Shown one piece after another: positions 43,524 through 52,572 of a stretch of DNA of 64,000 nucleotides (position 1 is its first letter; each line of letters begins with the position of its first letter). The stretch covers positions 1 through 64,000 of the forward strand of contig CAXOVY010000011.1 of NCBI GenBank assembly GCA_964213355.1, in the 5' to 3' direction. The notes beneath the pieces were generated by a model. That model saw only the letters and a list, made by a program, of their open reading frames with translations, was not told the DNA's origin and did not search any database. Both the position numbers and the translations under genes were made by a program. This DNA is from JBAXAM01 sp964213355. Its GTDB lineage: Bacteria; Pseudomonadota; Gammaproteobacteria; UBA9339.

Positions 43524-44807
43524 TCAATGTGAAACGGTTTGGGACGTATTCGCCGCTGTATCAGCCGTACTAACGAACTTAACCACAGGCTCATCTTCAA
43601 TATACTCTAGGAGTGGATTTATATTGCCATCTTTATAATATTTTCGACGCGCACTCTCCTCATCCCCTTGATAAGTCATTTTTTGATACATATAAGCTAA
43701 CGCAAAAACGGCATTGATTCTATCATCGATACTACCATTATCCGCAGAACCATTATCTGCAGAACTATGTGAAGTACTATTCATAAACTTTTCATATTGA
43801 CTAGATAGTTCGTCACCTAACTGCTTACCTTCTTTGTATTCTAAAGGGTGACAATCCTTGCCCATACTGGTACTTTTAGCCTCTTGCAGGTCACGTAGAC
43901 AACGGTACTTAGGATAAAGAATATTTGCTACCATCACTCCTAGTTTTAACTTTTCATCACGTTCTAACTCGCCCCCACCCGAAGCTTCCATCGCTAACTG
44001 GTAGGCTTTTCCAAGCAATATTAGATCGCTTTTGCTAGTCCTGATGTCTTGATCTTTTTGATCTTCTTTCTTTTGAGCCTCTTGATCTTTCTCAAACCGA
44101 GCATGAGTTCTAAAAAGCACTTCTAAGTCATGCAAGAGGGCTCTCATCTTTTGGTTGTATACTGTAATCCCATAGGACTGCCTTTGTAACATAAGCTCTA
44201 TTCCCTTTGACGTATAGAGTTTAAATGCATTTCTATAGCTTCCATTATCTTCGTCGGTGAACACAAACACTCCTAGTTCGGTAACAATCTTTAAAGCAAC
44301 CAGCAGCGGGTGTGCCAGCTCATATGATGTTGCACTACCCCAAAATTTTAAAAAAAACCTTTCATCAATTTCGCACTTCAGCCAATAGTCTTTAAATTTT
44401 TCCAAACTAGCTTCACCCTTTTTAAATTGAGGAAACTTATAGCTATCGACACAATCATAAAAGGTTTTTCCTATAACTGGATTAAACCCTTTTTGTAAGA
44501 AATCATGTGAATATTTCGTATACTGATGCCCACAATCAACTAGCACAGAAAGCTTACTTCGAAGATTCTCGACATCAGAAGCGTATAGAATCCCTACTTC
44601 GGCTGCGCCACTAATCGCTCTTAGAAATCTTCCTTCAAGATAATTTCCCATCTCTTCCAGCTCTCCCTTTTCTGGGCTTAGGGTGCTAGTCGTGTCATAC
44701 CAGACTCTATTATCGTTATCTTTGGCAAATACAAGGTTTGGTGGTAAAAAAATAGCTAGAACAACTATAGGCGTGAAAATAATAAATTTTAAAAACAATC
44801 TTTCCAT
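43524..44807 (-). CDS. Secreted protein of unknown function (paralogue B)
   Basis: A signal peptide (residues 1-28, ending VFA) is followed by a helical protein of 427 residues with several cysteines (VDCGHQ, YDCVDS, LKCEID, YRCLRD, KDCHP) that could form periplasmic disulfides. The middle aligns loosely with the neighbour gene. AGGAGC seven bases upstream supports the start. There is a short DNGSADNGSIDD repeat near residue 355. No function can be assigned. Confidence 0.7.
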   Translation of the reverse strand: MERLFLKFIIFTPIVVLAIFLPPNLVFAKDNDNRVWYDTTSTLSPEKGELEEMGNYLEGRFLRAISGAAEVGILYASDVENLRSKLSVLVDCGHQYTKYSHDFLQKGFNPVIGKTFYDCVDSYKFPQFKKGEASLEKFKDYWLKCEIDERFFLKFWGSATSYELAHPLLVALKIVTELGVFVFTDEDNGSYRNAFKLYTSKGIELMLQRQSYGITVYNQKMRALLHDLEVLFRTHARFEKDQEAQKKEDQKDQDIRTSKSDLILLGKAYQLAMEASGGGELERDEKLKLGVMVANILYPKYRCLRDLQEAKSTSMGKDCHPLEYKEGKQLGDELSSQYEKFMNSTSHSSADNGSADNGSIDDRINAVFALAYMYQKMTYQGDEESARRKYYKDGNINPLLEYIEDEPVVKFVSTADTAANTSQTVSH

Positions 44808-45171
44808 AACAAAGCTCCTAAATATTAAAAATCATCCATGAGTTGTTACAAGGCAAAAATCCTTTTTGCTATCCATTTACCCTCTTTGGGAGAGTCACTT
44901 AAATATATGTGTAAATAGCCGTTAAAAACCAGCCATCACATTTTTGCATCCTAAAACTATTTTTATATTTGCATAAGCATCTCCATAAGTCAAAAGTTTT
45001 TTGCTCTGTACACGACTACAATAGAATTGCTTCGCTTCAATATTTTAAGGAGGTCGCAAAAATAAATTTTCCCGCGGCAAGTCGATGGGATACTTGGATG
45101 CTAAAAGTCATCATCATTTGCACGGTATAACCCCGTTATGTTATACGTGTCAAATATTCAATCTTGCATTC
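44808..45171. other. 364-base intergenic region without a recognised gene
   Basis: The region is AT-rich. It contains a hairpin CAC-G-GTATAAC / GTTATAC-GTG at 45121-45149, downstream of the SDR gene on the minus strand but with no T-run. A perfect Shine-Dalgarno-like TAAGGAGGT lies at about 45047 on the plus strand, but no start codon is suitably placed after it. Confidence 0.5.
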
Positions 45172-45936
45172 TTAGCCTTTAAATCGAATTAATACTGCCA
45201 GCATCACAACAAGCTTATTTAAAAATCCGGGAATACAAACAGTTTTATTTTTCTTGAGACATTTAAGCGATTTAGCGACCACAGCATCAGGTTGCATTGG
45301 TTTGATAAATCCATGTGCCTTATAAGCTTTGCTTGCATCCATTCCCATTTGCATATGAAAATCAGTAACCGTCAACCCAGGGCACAACGCTTGGACACGC
45401 ACACCAGTATTTTTTAGCTCTTTGGCAATTGTTTTAGTAAATAAATTAATAAAAGCTTTAGTTGCAGTATACATGGCATGTCTGCGATAAGGAAAAAAAG
45501 CCAAAATTGAAGATACATTAATAATAGTTCCAAAGTTTTTGGCCAACATGTTTGGCAAAGCTGCATGGGTAAGCTGTATTACTGCTTCAGCATGTACTTT
45601 AAGCATGTTTTCCCAAACAATAATATCGCTAGCATGAAAATTATTTTTACTGCCAAAACCTGCATTATTTATCAGTATGCTTAAATTTTTTTGCGCCTTG
45701 ACTTTTTGGATGAGCCGAGCAAGATCATGAACGTTTGTTAACTCAATAATAATTACTTCAATATTAATACCATATTTAGCCTGCAACTCTTGTGCGAGGA
45801 TTTTAATTTTATCCGCGCGCCGGCCAGTAATAATCAAATCATAATTTTTACTGGCAAAACTTCGAGCAAAAGCAGCTCCAATACCACTAGTTGCACCAGT
45901 AATTAGCGCCACTTGGCGTTGCATATGTATCGACAT
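45172..45936 (-). CDS. Short-chain dehydrogenase/reductase
   Basis: This is a classical SDR oxidoreductase. It has the NADP-binding TGATSGIGAAFA (residues 14-25), NNAGFG, catalytic Ser in INVSSILAFFP and Tyr/Lys in YTATKAF. The C-terminal LIRFKG region is slightly hydrophobic, as in the DltE/YqjQ-like group. The length is 254 residues. The substrate is unknown. It has no tight neighbour on the same strand. Confidence 0.88.
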   Translation of the reverse strand: MSIHMQRQVALITGATSGIGAAFARSFASKNYDLIITGRRADKIKILAQELQAKYGINIEVIIIELTNVHDLARLIQKVKAQKNLSILINNAGFGSKNNFHASDIIVWENMLKVHAEAVIQLTHAALPNMLAKNFGTIINVSSILAFFPYRRHAMYTATKAFINLFTKTIAKELKNTGVRVQALCPGLTVTDFHMQMGMDASKAYKAHGFIKPMQPDAVVAKSLKCLKKNKTVCIPGFLNKLVVMLAVLIRFKG

Positions 45937-45985
45937 AGCGGCATTCTACTATAAAAACCACTATTATTAAATTTTTTCAAATTTC

Positions 45986-46040
45986 GGTAACTGCTTCAGC
46001 CTGCGTTTTATAGCAGAGCAAGCTAAAGCTTGCAGTTACC
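45986..46040. repeat. REP-like imperfect palindrome
   Basis: GGTAACTGC and GCAGTTACC form perfect 9-bp outer arms around an imperfect stem including AAGCTAAAGCTT. It resembles the palindrome at 63099-63128 in having a central TTTAG/CTAAA within a larger stem. Confidence 0.45.
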
Positions 46041-46069
46041 AATCTTTTGTTAGCGGTGTTTCATGCCAC

Positions 46070-46092
46070 CAATAGTTGCTCTGCAGCTATTG
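46070..46092. repeat. Hairpin upstream of infA
   Basis: CAATAGTTGC and GCAGCTATTG pair with one G-T around a TCT loop, about 60 bases before the infA start. It could lie in the infA leader. Confidence 0.4.
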
Positions 46093-46150
46093 ATTATTGT
46101 CCAAACTTAGTGCAATATTTGCAACCTGGAATAACTAGGCTTGAGGAATT

Positions 46151-46402
46151 ATGCCCAAAGAAGACAGCATAGAAATAGAAGGTATTATTGTTGAGTCTCT
46201 ACCCAACACGGTATTTCGCGTAAAACTTGAAAATGGTCATCTTGTAACTGCACATATTTGCGGCAAAATGCGTAAAAATTATATTCGCCTACTTACTGGT
46301 GACGCTGTAACTGTAGAGTTAACACCGTATGACCTCAGCAAAGGCCGTATAATTTACCGTAGAATTGATAAAAAACCAGGAAAAAATTATCCTCCAGCAT
46401 AA
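46151..46402 (+). CDS. infA: Translation initiation factor IF-1
   Basis: IF-1 binds the ribosomal A site during initiation. The single OB-fold (S1) domain is intact: IEIEGIIVESLPNTVFRVKL, GHLVTAHICGKMRKNYIRLLTGD and the YDLSKGRIIYR end. At 83 residues it has a C-terminal extension of about 10 residues beyond the usual 72. GAGGAATT directly before the ATG is a good ribosome site. mnmA overlaps its 3' end. Confidence 0.95.
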   Translation: MPKEDSIEIEGIIVESLPNTVFRVKLENGHLVTAHICGKMRKNYIRLLTGDAVTVELTPYDLSKGRIIYRRIDKKPGKNYPPA

Positions 46403-47480
46403 CTCTAGATTTATTATCGTCGGTCTGTCTGGTGGCGTAGATTCTGCTGTAGCTGCTTTGTTGTTAAAAAAACAAAAGCATCACGTCGAAGCGGTATTTA
46501 TGCAAAACTGGCAAGAAGAAAATGATAATAACAGCAAGCACTGCCTAGCATTTCAAGATCTAATCGACGCCCAAGCTGTATGTGACGTTCTAAAAATAAA
46601 ACTACATATGGTAAATTTTGCGGCAGAATATTGGCAAAAAGTTTTCAAGCACTTTCTGGATGAATATGCTGCTTTTCGTACACCAAATCCTGATGTTTTG
46701 TGCAACAAAGAAATTAAGTTCCGCGCTTTTTTAGATTATGCCAAATCACTTGGAGCTGATTTTATCGCAACTGGTCATTATGCAAGGCATACAACAGACG
46801 ACAAAAAGGAATATTTGTTAAAGGGGCTAGATCCAACTAAAGATCAAAGTTATTTTTTATACTTACTTAATCAAGAGCAACTCGCTGCAAGTATATTTCC
46901 TCTTGGAGAGCTCACCAAACAAGAAGTACGGGAAATTGCTAAAGAAGCACACCTCCCCAATCATGCGAAAAAGGACAGCACCGGCATTTGCTTTATTGGG
47001 GAACGTAAATTCAAAAATTTTTTAAGTGAGTATTTATTGACCAAACCCGGCAACATTGTTACTACAGATAACAAAACCATTGGACATCATAGCGGACTAA
47101 TGTTTTACACCATTGGCCAGCGTCAAGGGTTAAATATCGGCGGTCAAAAAAATGCGGCCGAAGCCCCATGGTACGTTGCTGCAAAAGAAATTAAGAGAAA
47201 CTTGCTCATTGTAACGCAAGACCGCAACTATCCAACACTCGCAGCTAAGCAACTAGTTTGTAGTCAGCTACATTGGATCTCGGGCGATGAACCAACATGG
47301 CCATTTGAGTGCAGCGCTAAAATTCGGTATCGTCAACCAGAACAAAAATGTGTTATCCAAAAACATAGCGAAGATAACTTACTCATAGATTTTCTCACAC
47401 CGCAGTGGGCAATCAGTCCGGGACAATCAGTCGTGCTTTATCAACGAGAAGAATGTCTGGGCGGTGGGATTATTTTATAA
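46365..47480 (+). CDS. mnmA: tRNA-specific 2-thiouridylase MnmA
   Basis: MnmA puts sulfur on wobble uridine 34 of tRNAs for Lys, Glu and Gln. The PP-loop GLSGGVDSAVAALLL, catalytic Cys in NPDVLCNKEIKF, second Cys in STGICFIGERKF and the HHSGLMFYTIGQRQGLNIGG motif are all present. No ATG or GTG exists before the PP-loop; the only standard start is the TTG at 46365, which has no Shine-Dalgarno. An ATT at 46386 preceded by CAGGAAAAA is a plausible rare start. Either way it overlaps infA by 17-38 bases and is probably coupled to it. Confidence 0.9.
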   Translation: MIKNQEKIILQHNSRFIIVGLSGGVDSAVAALLLKKQKHHVEAVFMQNWQEENDNNSKHCLAFQDLIDAQAVCDVLKIKLHMVNFAAEYWQKVFKHFLDEYAAFRTPNPDVLCNKEIKFRAFLDYAKSLGADFIATGHYARHTTDDKKEYLLKGLDPTKDQSYFLYLLNQEQLAASIFPLGELTKQEVREIAKEAHLPNHAKKDSTGICFIGERKFKNFLSEYLLTKPGNIVTTDNKTIGHHSGLMFYTIGQRQGLNIGGQKNAAEAPWYVAAKEIKRNLLIVTQDRNYPTLAAKQLVCSQLHWISGDEPTWPFECSAKIRYRQPEQKCVIQKHSEDNLLIDFLTPQWAISPGQSVVLYQREECLGGGIIL

Positions 47481-47541
47481 TGCTGACACAAACCAAACCA
47501 ACACTAATGCTATTTAAATTTTTAATTATATTTTTAGATAG

Positions 47542-48288
47542 TTATAACTTATACTTAGTGTGATGCCGCAGCTTTAAGTCGCCAAACTGTATTAAAATAC
47601 ATGCGTAAAACAAAGGGTAGAAAAGTGTTATAACTAATGCCGACGCTAAAGCTCCATACCACCAGCCATGAGATGAAATAAATTGTGCACTAAAACCAGC
47701 TGCGTAATTAAAAATCATTAGAGGACAAAGTATTGCAAAAGTGTGCCACCAATTACCCCACACCAATTTGTAGCTACTTTTTAAGGCAGCAAAACACCCC
47801 TTATCGTCAAACAAAATCAAAGGTTGTACCATGATCAATGATACAAACAGAAAAATTCCTGGTAAAAGCAACGCGATAGTTCCAAATAGGCAAATACATA
47901 GAACCAGCAAAGCACCGGAAACAACTTGAAAATACTTTTTCCCAACAAAAATAAGCGAATCGTATAGAGTTGTTTCTTGCTCTTTACCAATCACATATAT
48001 TCTATGCAAAAGCACTCCACCTAAGTAAATCACAAAAAATAGTGCAATTAAGCAGGCTAAAATGTAACCTCCATTGACAGACATTATGTCTGAGAGTTTA
48101 ATTTTAGTAGGTGCCTGCACATTTACCAAAGGTGCCACAATATGCACATTTACCCAAGTCATCATAATCATAGTAATACCTATCACAGCTGCTTGAGGCC
48201 AAACGTGGGGAAATACTTTAGAATACAGCCAAAAAGATGCAAGCCATGTCTCTTTTACAGTTAACTGCTTATCAGGAAAAATCTTCAC
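47542..48288 (-). CDS. YciC-like (UPF0259) integral membrane protein, copy 1
   Basis: This is a membrane protein of about six helices with 248 residues. The segment LILFDDKGCFAALKSSYKLVWGNWWHTFAIL is typical of the YciC/UPF0259 group, whose function is unknown. It is a tandem paralogue of the next gene: both have a VWLxS/W-LYxK-F-VW start and the same FDxxGxFAxLKxSxxLVxGNWWxTF motif. The pair is 39 bases apart, probably co-transcribed. Confidence 0.75.
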   Translation of the reverse strand: MKIFPDKQLTVKETWLASFWLYSKVFPHVWPQAAVIGITMIMMTWVNVHIVAPLVNVQAPTKIKLSDIMSVNGGYILACLIALFFVIYLGGVLLHRIYVIGKEQETTLYDSLIFVGKKYFQVVSGALLVLCICLFGTIALLLPGIFLFVSLIMVQPLILFDDKGCFAALKSSYKLVWGNWWHTFAILCPLMIFNYAAGFSAQFISSHGWWYGALASALVITLFYPLFYACILIQFGDLKLRHHTKYKL

Positions 48289-48327
48289 AAATCCTCCAGT
48301 TGTTAAACATAGTTAAAGTTAAAACAA

Positions 48328-49044
48328 TCACTGCCTACGTAACTTCAGATCCTTAAACTGCACCAAAATACATGCAATTATCAAAGGAAACAAAAATATA
48401 GTAATTAGCGTGTTGTAACCCATGAGTACATACCAAACCTTATGAGAGAAATAGTACGATGCAAAAAGACCAAAATAAAAGGAATGAAGAACAATAAGCT
48501 TTGGTAGGAAAAATATCACAAAAGTACGCCACCAATTACCATTGACTAATAAAAAACTATCTTTTAAAGAGGCAAAACTTCCCCTATTATCAAACAAAAT
48601 CAATGGTTTTACCATGAGAATGGCTATAATCACATATACTCCTGGAACAATCAGCAAAAACAATCCCAATAAAACAAAAAAATATGCAAAAAAATCAGCG
48701 ATAACAATTTTAGAGTATTTTTTGTTAACATAACAAAGAGAATCCCATAATGTTAGGTTTTGCCAATCACCAACAGCCTGCATCCTATGCAAAACTACAG
48801 CAAACAAATAAATATTAAGTAGTTGTACCAATATGGTCATAACTACATAAATAATTGCAGCTCCCATTGTAATAGTTTGAAACTTCAATGGGTAAAGCAT
48901 ACCAAAAATTATCAAGGTATTAACCAATACCCCGATAATTGCCGTTAAAAACCAAACTTGGGAAAAAGTTTTACAATATAGTCGCCAAGACGTAAGCCAC
49001 ACTTCCAATATGTTTAATCGTTGATAGGAAAAAACTGGCATCAT
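48328..49044 (-). CDS. YciC-like (UPF0259) integral membrane protein, copy 2
   Basis: This 238-residue membrane protein with about six helices is the paralogue of the downstream gene. The motif LILFDNRGSFASLKDSFLLVNGNWWRTFVIF matches it residue for residue at the conserved positions. The duplicates have diverged to perhaps one third identity by eye, so the duplication is not recent. It is divergent from mfd. Confidence 0.75.
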   Translation of the reverse strand: MMPVFSYQRLNILEVWLTSWRLYCKTFSQVWFLTAIIGVLVNTLIIFGMLYPLKFQTITMGAAIIYVVMTILVQLLNIYLFAVVLHRMQAVGDWQNLTLWDSLCYVNKKYSKIVIADFFAYFFVLLGLFLLIVPGVYVIIAILMVKPLILFDNRGSFASLKDSFLLVNGNWWRTFVIFFLPKLIVLHSFYFGLFASYYFSHKVWYVLMGYNTLITIFLFPLIIACILVQFKDLKLRRQ

Positions 49045-49097
49045 AACTCCTCCAATAAAATTGCTTACTACAAATTTATAGATTACGATTCGCTACA

Positions 49098-52000
49098 ATG
49101 TTACCTGAATTAAAACAATTTTACCACAACTTGCAAGCAGAAAAAGCAGAAAAAATATATTGGCAAAACTTGCATGGATCTGCCACCGGGCTTGCTATTG
49201 CTTGTGCTGTCGCCAAAAATCCACTGGTAATTATTACCCCAAACATCCTAACAACTACCCAATTAGAACAAGAATTACGATTTTACCTTGGTAAAGAGCA
49301 TCAGGTGCCAATTTTAGTATTTCCGGACTGGGAAACACTACCCTATGATCACTTTTCACCCCATGAAGATATTATCTCCCAAAGATTGCTTACTCTTGCT
49401 CAAATGCCATCTTTAAAGTCGGGAATTATTCTCACTGCAGCAACCACTTTAATGCACCGTTTGCCGCCAAAAAACTACGTTGAAACTAATAGCTTTATTT
49501 TGGAAACAAATGAAGCTTTTGATATTAACCAATTTCGTAGACGTCTAGAAAATCAGGGTTATACTTGTGTCTCAAAGGTAGTGACATACGGAGAATTTGC
49601 TGTTCGCGGTTCAATCATTGATCTTTTTCCCATTGGCAGCAAAGCTCCTTTTCGTATCGACCTTTTAGATGCAAAAGTTGATAGTATTCGCATTTTTAAC
49701 CCAGACACGCAACGTTCATCGGGCAAAATAAGCAAAATTCGCGTACTACCAGCAAAAGAACACCCACTAAACGATGAGGCAGTTAGCAAATTCCGCCAGT
49801 CTTGGCGCTCCAAATTTAGCGGCGATCCCTTAAGGTGTCCTATTTATCAAAGCATCATCAATCACGAAAACCACCCCGGGATCGAGTATTATTTGCCATT
49901 ATTTTTTGAGGCAACTGCATCATTATTTGATTATTTACCCGCAAACCCCATTATCATCAAAATCGATGATAACGAAAAAATCATGACACATTTTTGGCAA
50001 GAAATAAACGAACGTTATGAACAATTGCGTCATAATCAAATACATCCCCTGCTCGCACCTTCAGAGCTTTATATCCCTCTAGATCAAATTTTTAGCCTCC
50101 AGAATGCGTTTCCCCAGGTTTTAATCAATCCAGAACATTACTGGGATAAAATCAAACCCAATCAAAATTCGATTTATTTTAAAACCAAAACAATTACCGA
50201 TGTATTTATTGACAATAAGGCAAAAAACCCCTTAATAAAGCTGCAAAATCTACTTGAAAGCCACGCCAATGCGCGTGTTCTTTTTATCGCCGAATCAGCT
50301 GGACGCCGTGAAGTTCTGCTGGATTTACTGCGAATCATAAACTTAACTCCAACTACCGTCGAATCTTGGCAGGAGTTTATTAATAACGACTCCAGAAAAC
50401 CAGCAATTGCAGTTGCGGCAATTGAACAAACGCTACATTCATTGGCAGCAGATGACCAAACAGAAATTTTAATCATTACGGAAGCACAAATTTTTGGCGA
50501 ACAAGTGGTTCAATATCGATCAAGCAAAACACGAGTGCAAAACCCAGAAACAATTGTTCGTGATCTTACAGAATTACAGATTGGTGCTCCAGTAGTTCAT
50601 CTTGATCATGGTATTGGACGGTATTTAGGCTTACAAAAACTACCTATCAGTAGCTATGAAACTGAGTTTTTAATCTTAGAATATGCCAATCAAGCTAAGC
50701 TTTATGTACCGGTTGCTTCACTCAATTTGATCAGTCGTTATACTGGAGTCAGCGCAGAAAATGCGCCACTTAATCATCTTGGTTCCAAACAATGGGAAAA
50801 AGCCAAACGTGAAGCTCGGATAAAAATCCACGATGTTGCCGTAGAAATATTAGAGATTCACGCCAATCGCCTTAAAGCAAGAGGTTTTGCTTTTAATAAA
50901 CCTAACATTGATTATGAACGTTTCGCCGCTACTTTTTCTTTCATCGAAACTCCGGATCAAAAACGCGCTATCGACGAAGTAATTTCTGATATGACAGCTG
51001 ATCGTCCGATGGATCGCCTGATTTGCGGTGATGTTGGTTTTGGCAAAACCGAAGTAGCTATGCGCGCGGCTTTTCTAGCAACGAGTAGCGGCAAACAGGT
51101 CGCTATTCTTACGCCAACCACCCTCCTCGCACAACAACATTTTACTAACTTTCAAGATCGCTTTGTCGACTGGCCGATTAGTATTGCACTGTTTTCTCGC
51201 TTTCGTTCTACTAAAGAACAAAGAAACATTGTCGAAAATTTGAGCCAAGGAAAAACAGACATTATTATTGGCACGCATAAATTATTGCAAAAAAATGTCA
51301 AATTCAAAAATTTAGGCTTATTGATTGTTGACGAAGAACATCGATTTGGCGTGAAACAAAAAGAGCATATTAAGAAGCTGGCGCCACATATTGATATTCT
51401 AACTTTAACTGCTACCCCAATCCCACGCACACTTAACATGGCTTTTGCTACTATTCGCGATTTTTCTATTATTGCAACCCCACCGGCGAAACGTTTAGCA
51501 ATAAAAACTTTTGTGCGTGAACGTAATAATTATTTAATTAAAGAGGCAGTTTCGCGTGAAATATTACGTGGTGGCCAAGTATATTTTTTACACAATGACA
51601 TTGTTACAATAGAAAAAACTGCTCGCGAATTACAACAACTAATACCAACAGCACGCCTTGCCATTGCCCACGGCCAAATGCATAAGCAAGCTCTTGAACG
51701 GGTAATGGGCGATTTTTACCATCTGCGCAACAATGTGTTAGTTTGTACCACGATTATTGAATCGGGGCTAGACATTCCAACAGCCAATACTATTATTATC
51801 GATCGCGCTGACCGTTTTGGACTAGCACAATTACATCAATTGCGCGGCCGCGTTGGCAGATCACATCATCAAGCCTACGCTTATTTGATTACGCCACCAT
51901 CTCCTATTTTAACTCCAGATGCAAAAAAGCGCCTGGACGCAATTATTTCTATGGAAGATCTAGGTGCAGGGTTTATCCTGGCGACGCATGATCTTGAGAT

Positions 52001-52571
52001 TCGCGGCGCAGGTGAATTACTAGGCGAAGAGCAAAGCGGCGCTATCCAAGATATTGGTTTTGGCCTCTACATGGAAATGTTGGAGCAAGCGGTCGAAGCA
52101 CTTAAAACTGGCAGAGAAATTGACATAGAAGCAACAAAGCCAAGCGTGGAAGTTGATTTACAAATGCCTACTTTAATTCCAAACAAATACGTCGAAGACA
52201 TGAATTTAAGATTGGTTTTATACAAACGCATTGCTGGTGCTAAAAACAAAGACAAACTCGATGACTTGCGCAGCGAAATGATTGATCGTTTTGGTTTACT
52301 ACCTGAATTCACCAAAAATCTATTCAAAATCGCTGAATTAAAACTAAAAGCACAAAAATTAGGCATAATAAAAATCACTGCTGGAGCAAGCAGCAAAGGC
52401 AATATTGAATTTTCCGCTCATCCCAATATTGATCCCAATACCATCATTCAATTAATTGAAAAATACCCAAGTATCTATAAATTCAAAGGCCCATGCCAAA
52501 TGGAATTCACGATCAAACAAGATACCAGCAAAATAAATTTTCTAAACACTTTGCTCGATGAGCTGGCCTAG
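49098..52571 (+). CDS. mfd: Transcription-repair coupling factor
   Basis: Mfd removes RNA polymerase stalled at lesions and recruits UvrA. Domains in order: UvrB-like module (residues 1-340, with PDWETLPYDHFSPHEDIIS), polymerase-interacting CarD-like domain (about 470-545, with APVVHLDHGIGRYLGLQ), RecG-like helicase with Walker A GDVGFGKTEVAMRAAF near 645 and DEEH box, RG-motif ATHDLEIRGAGELLGEEQSG, and the C-terminal autoinhibitory TRCF domain. At 1157 residues it is full length (E. coli 1148). It ends 1 base before the convergent gene below. Confidence 0.96.
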   Translation: MLPELKQFYHNLQAEKAEKIYWQNLHGSATGLAIACAVAKNPLVIITPNILTTTQLEQELRFYLGKEHQVPILVFPDWETLPYDHFSPHEDIISQRLLTLAQMPSLKSGIILTAATTLMHRLPPKNYVETNSFILETNEAFDINQFRRRLENQGYTCVSKVVTYGEFAVRGSIIDLFPIGSKAPFRIDLLDAKVDSIRIFNPDTQRSSGKISKIRVLPAKEHPLNDEAVSKFRQSWRSKFSGDPLRCPIYQSIINHENHPGIEYYLPLFFEATASLFDYLPANPIIIKIDDNEKIMTHFWQEINERYEQLRHNQIHPLLAPSELYIPLDQIFSLQNAFPQVLINPEHYWDKIKPNQNSIYFKTKTITDVFIDNKAKNPLIKLQNLLESHANARVLFIAESAGRREVLLDLLRIINLTPTTVESWQEFINNDSRKPAIAVAAIEQTLHSLAADDQTEILIITEAQIFGEQVVQYRSSKTRVQNPETIVRDLTELQIGAPVVHLDHGIGRYLGLQKLPISSYETEFLILEYANQAKLYVPVASLNLISRYTGVSAENAPLNHLGSKQWEKAKREARIKIHDVAVEILEIHANRLKARGFAFNKPNIDYERFAATFSFIETPDQKRAIDEVISDMTADRPMDRLICGDVGFGKTEVAMRAAFLATSSGKQVAILTPTTLLAQQHFTNFQDRFVDWPISIALFSRFRSTKEQRNIVENLSQGKTDIIIGTHKLLQKNVKFKNLGLLIVDEEHRFGVKQKEHIKKLAPHIDILTLTATPIPRTLNMAFATIRDFSIIATPPAKRLAIKTFVRERNNYLIKEAVSREILRGGQVYFLHNDIVTIEKTARELQQLIPTARLAIAHGQMHKQALERVMGDFYHLRNNVLVCTTIIESGLDIPTANTIIIDRADRFGLAQLHQLRGRVGRSHHQAYAYLITPPSPILTPDAKKRLDAIISMEDLGAGFILATHDLEIRGAGELLGEEQSGAIQDIGFGLYMEMLEQAVEALKTGREIDIEATKPSVEVDLQMPTLIPNKYVEDMNLRLVLYKRIAGAKNKDKLDDLRSEMIDRFGLLPEFTKNLFKIAELKLKAQKLGIIKITAGASSKGNIEFSAHPNIDPNTIIQLIEKYPSIYKFKGPCQMEFTIKQDTSKINFLNTLLDELA

Positions 52572-52572
52572 G

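Noticed and set aside
45047..45180. Perfect Shine-Dalgarno followed by a 35-codon frame (ATG at 45085)
   Set aside because: The ATG is about 30 bases from the Shine-Dalgarno and the peptide has no recognisable features.
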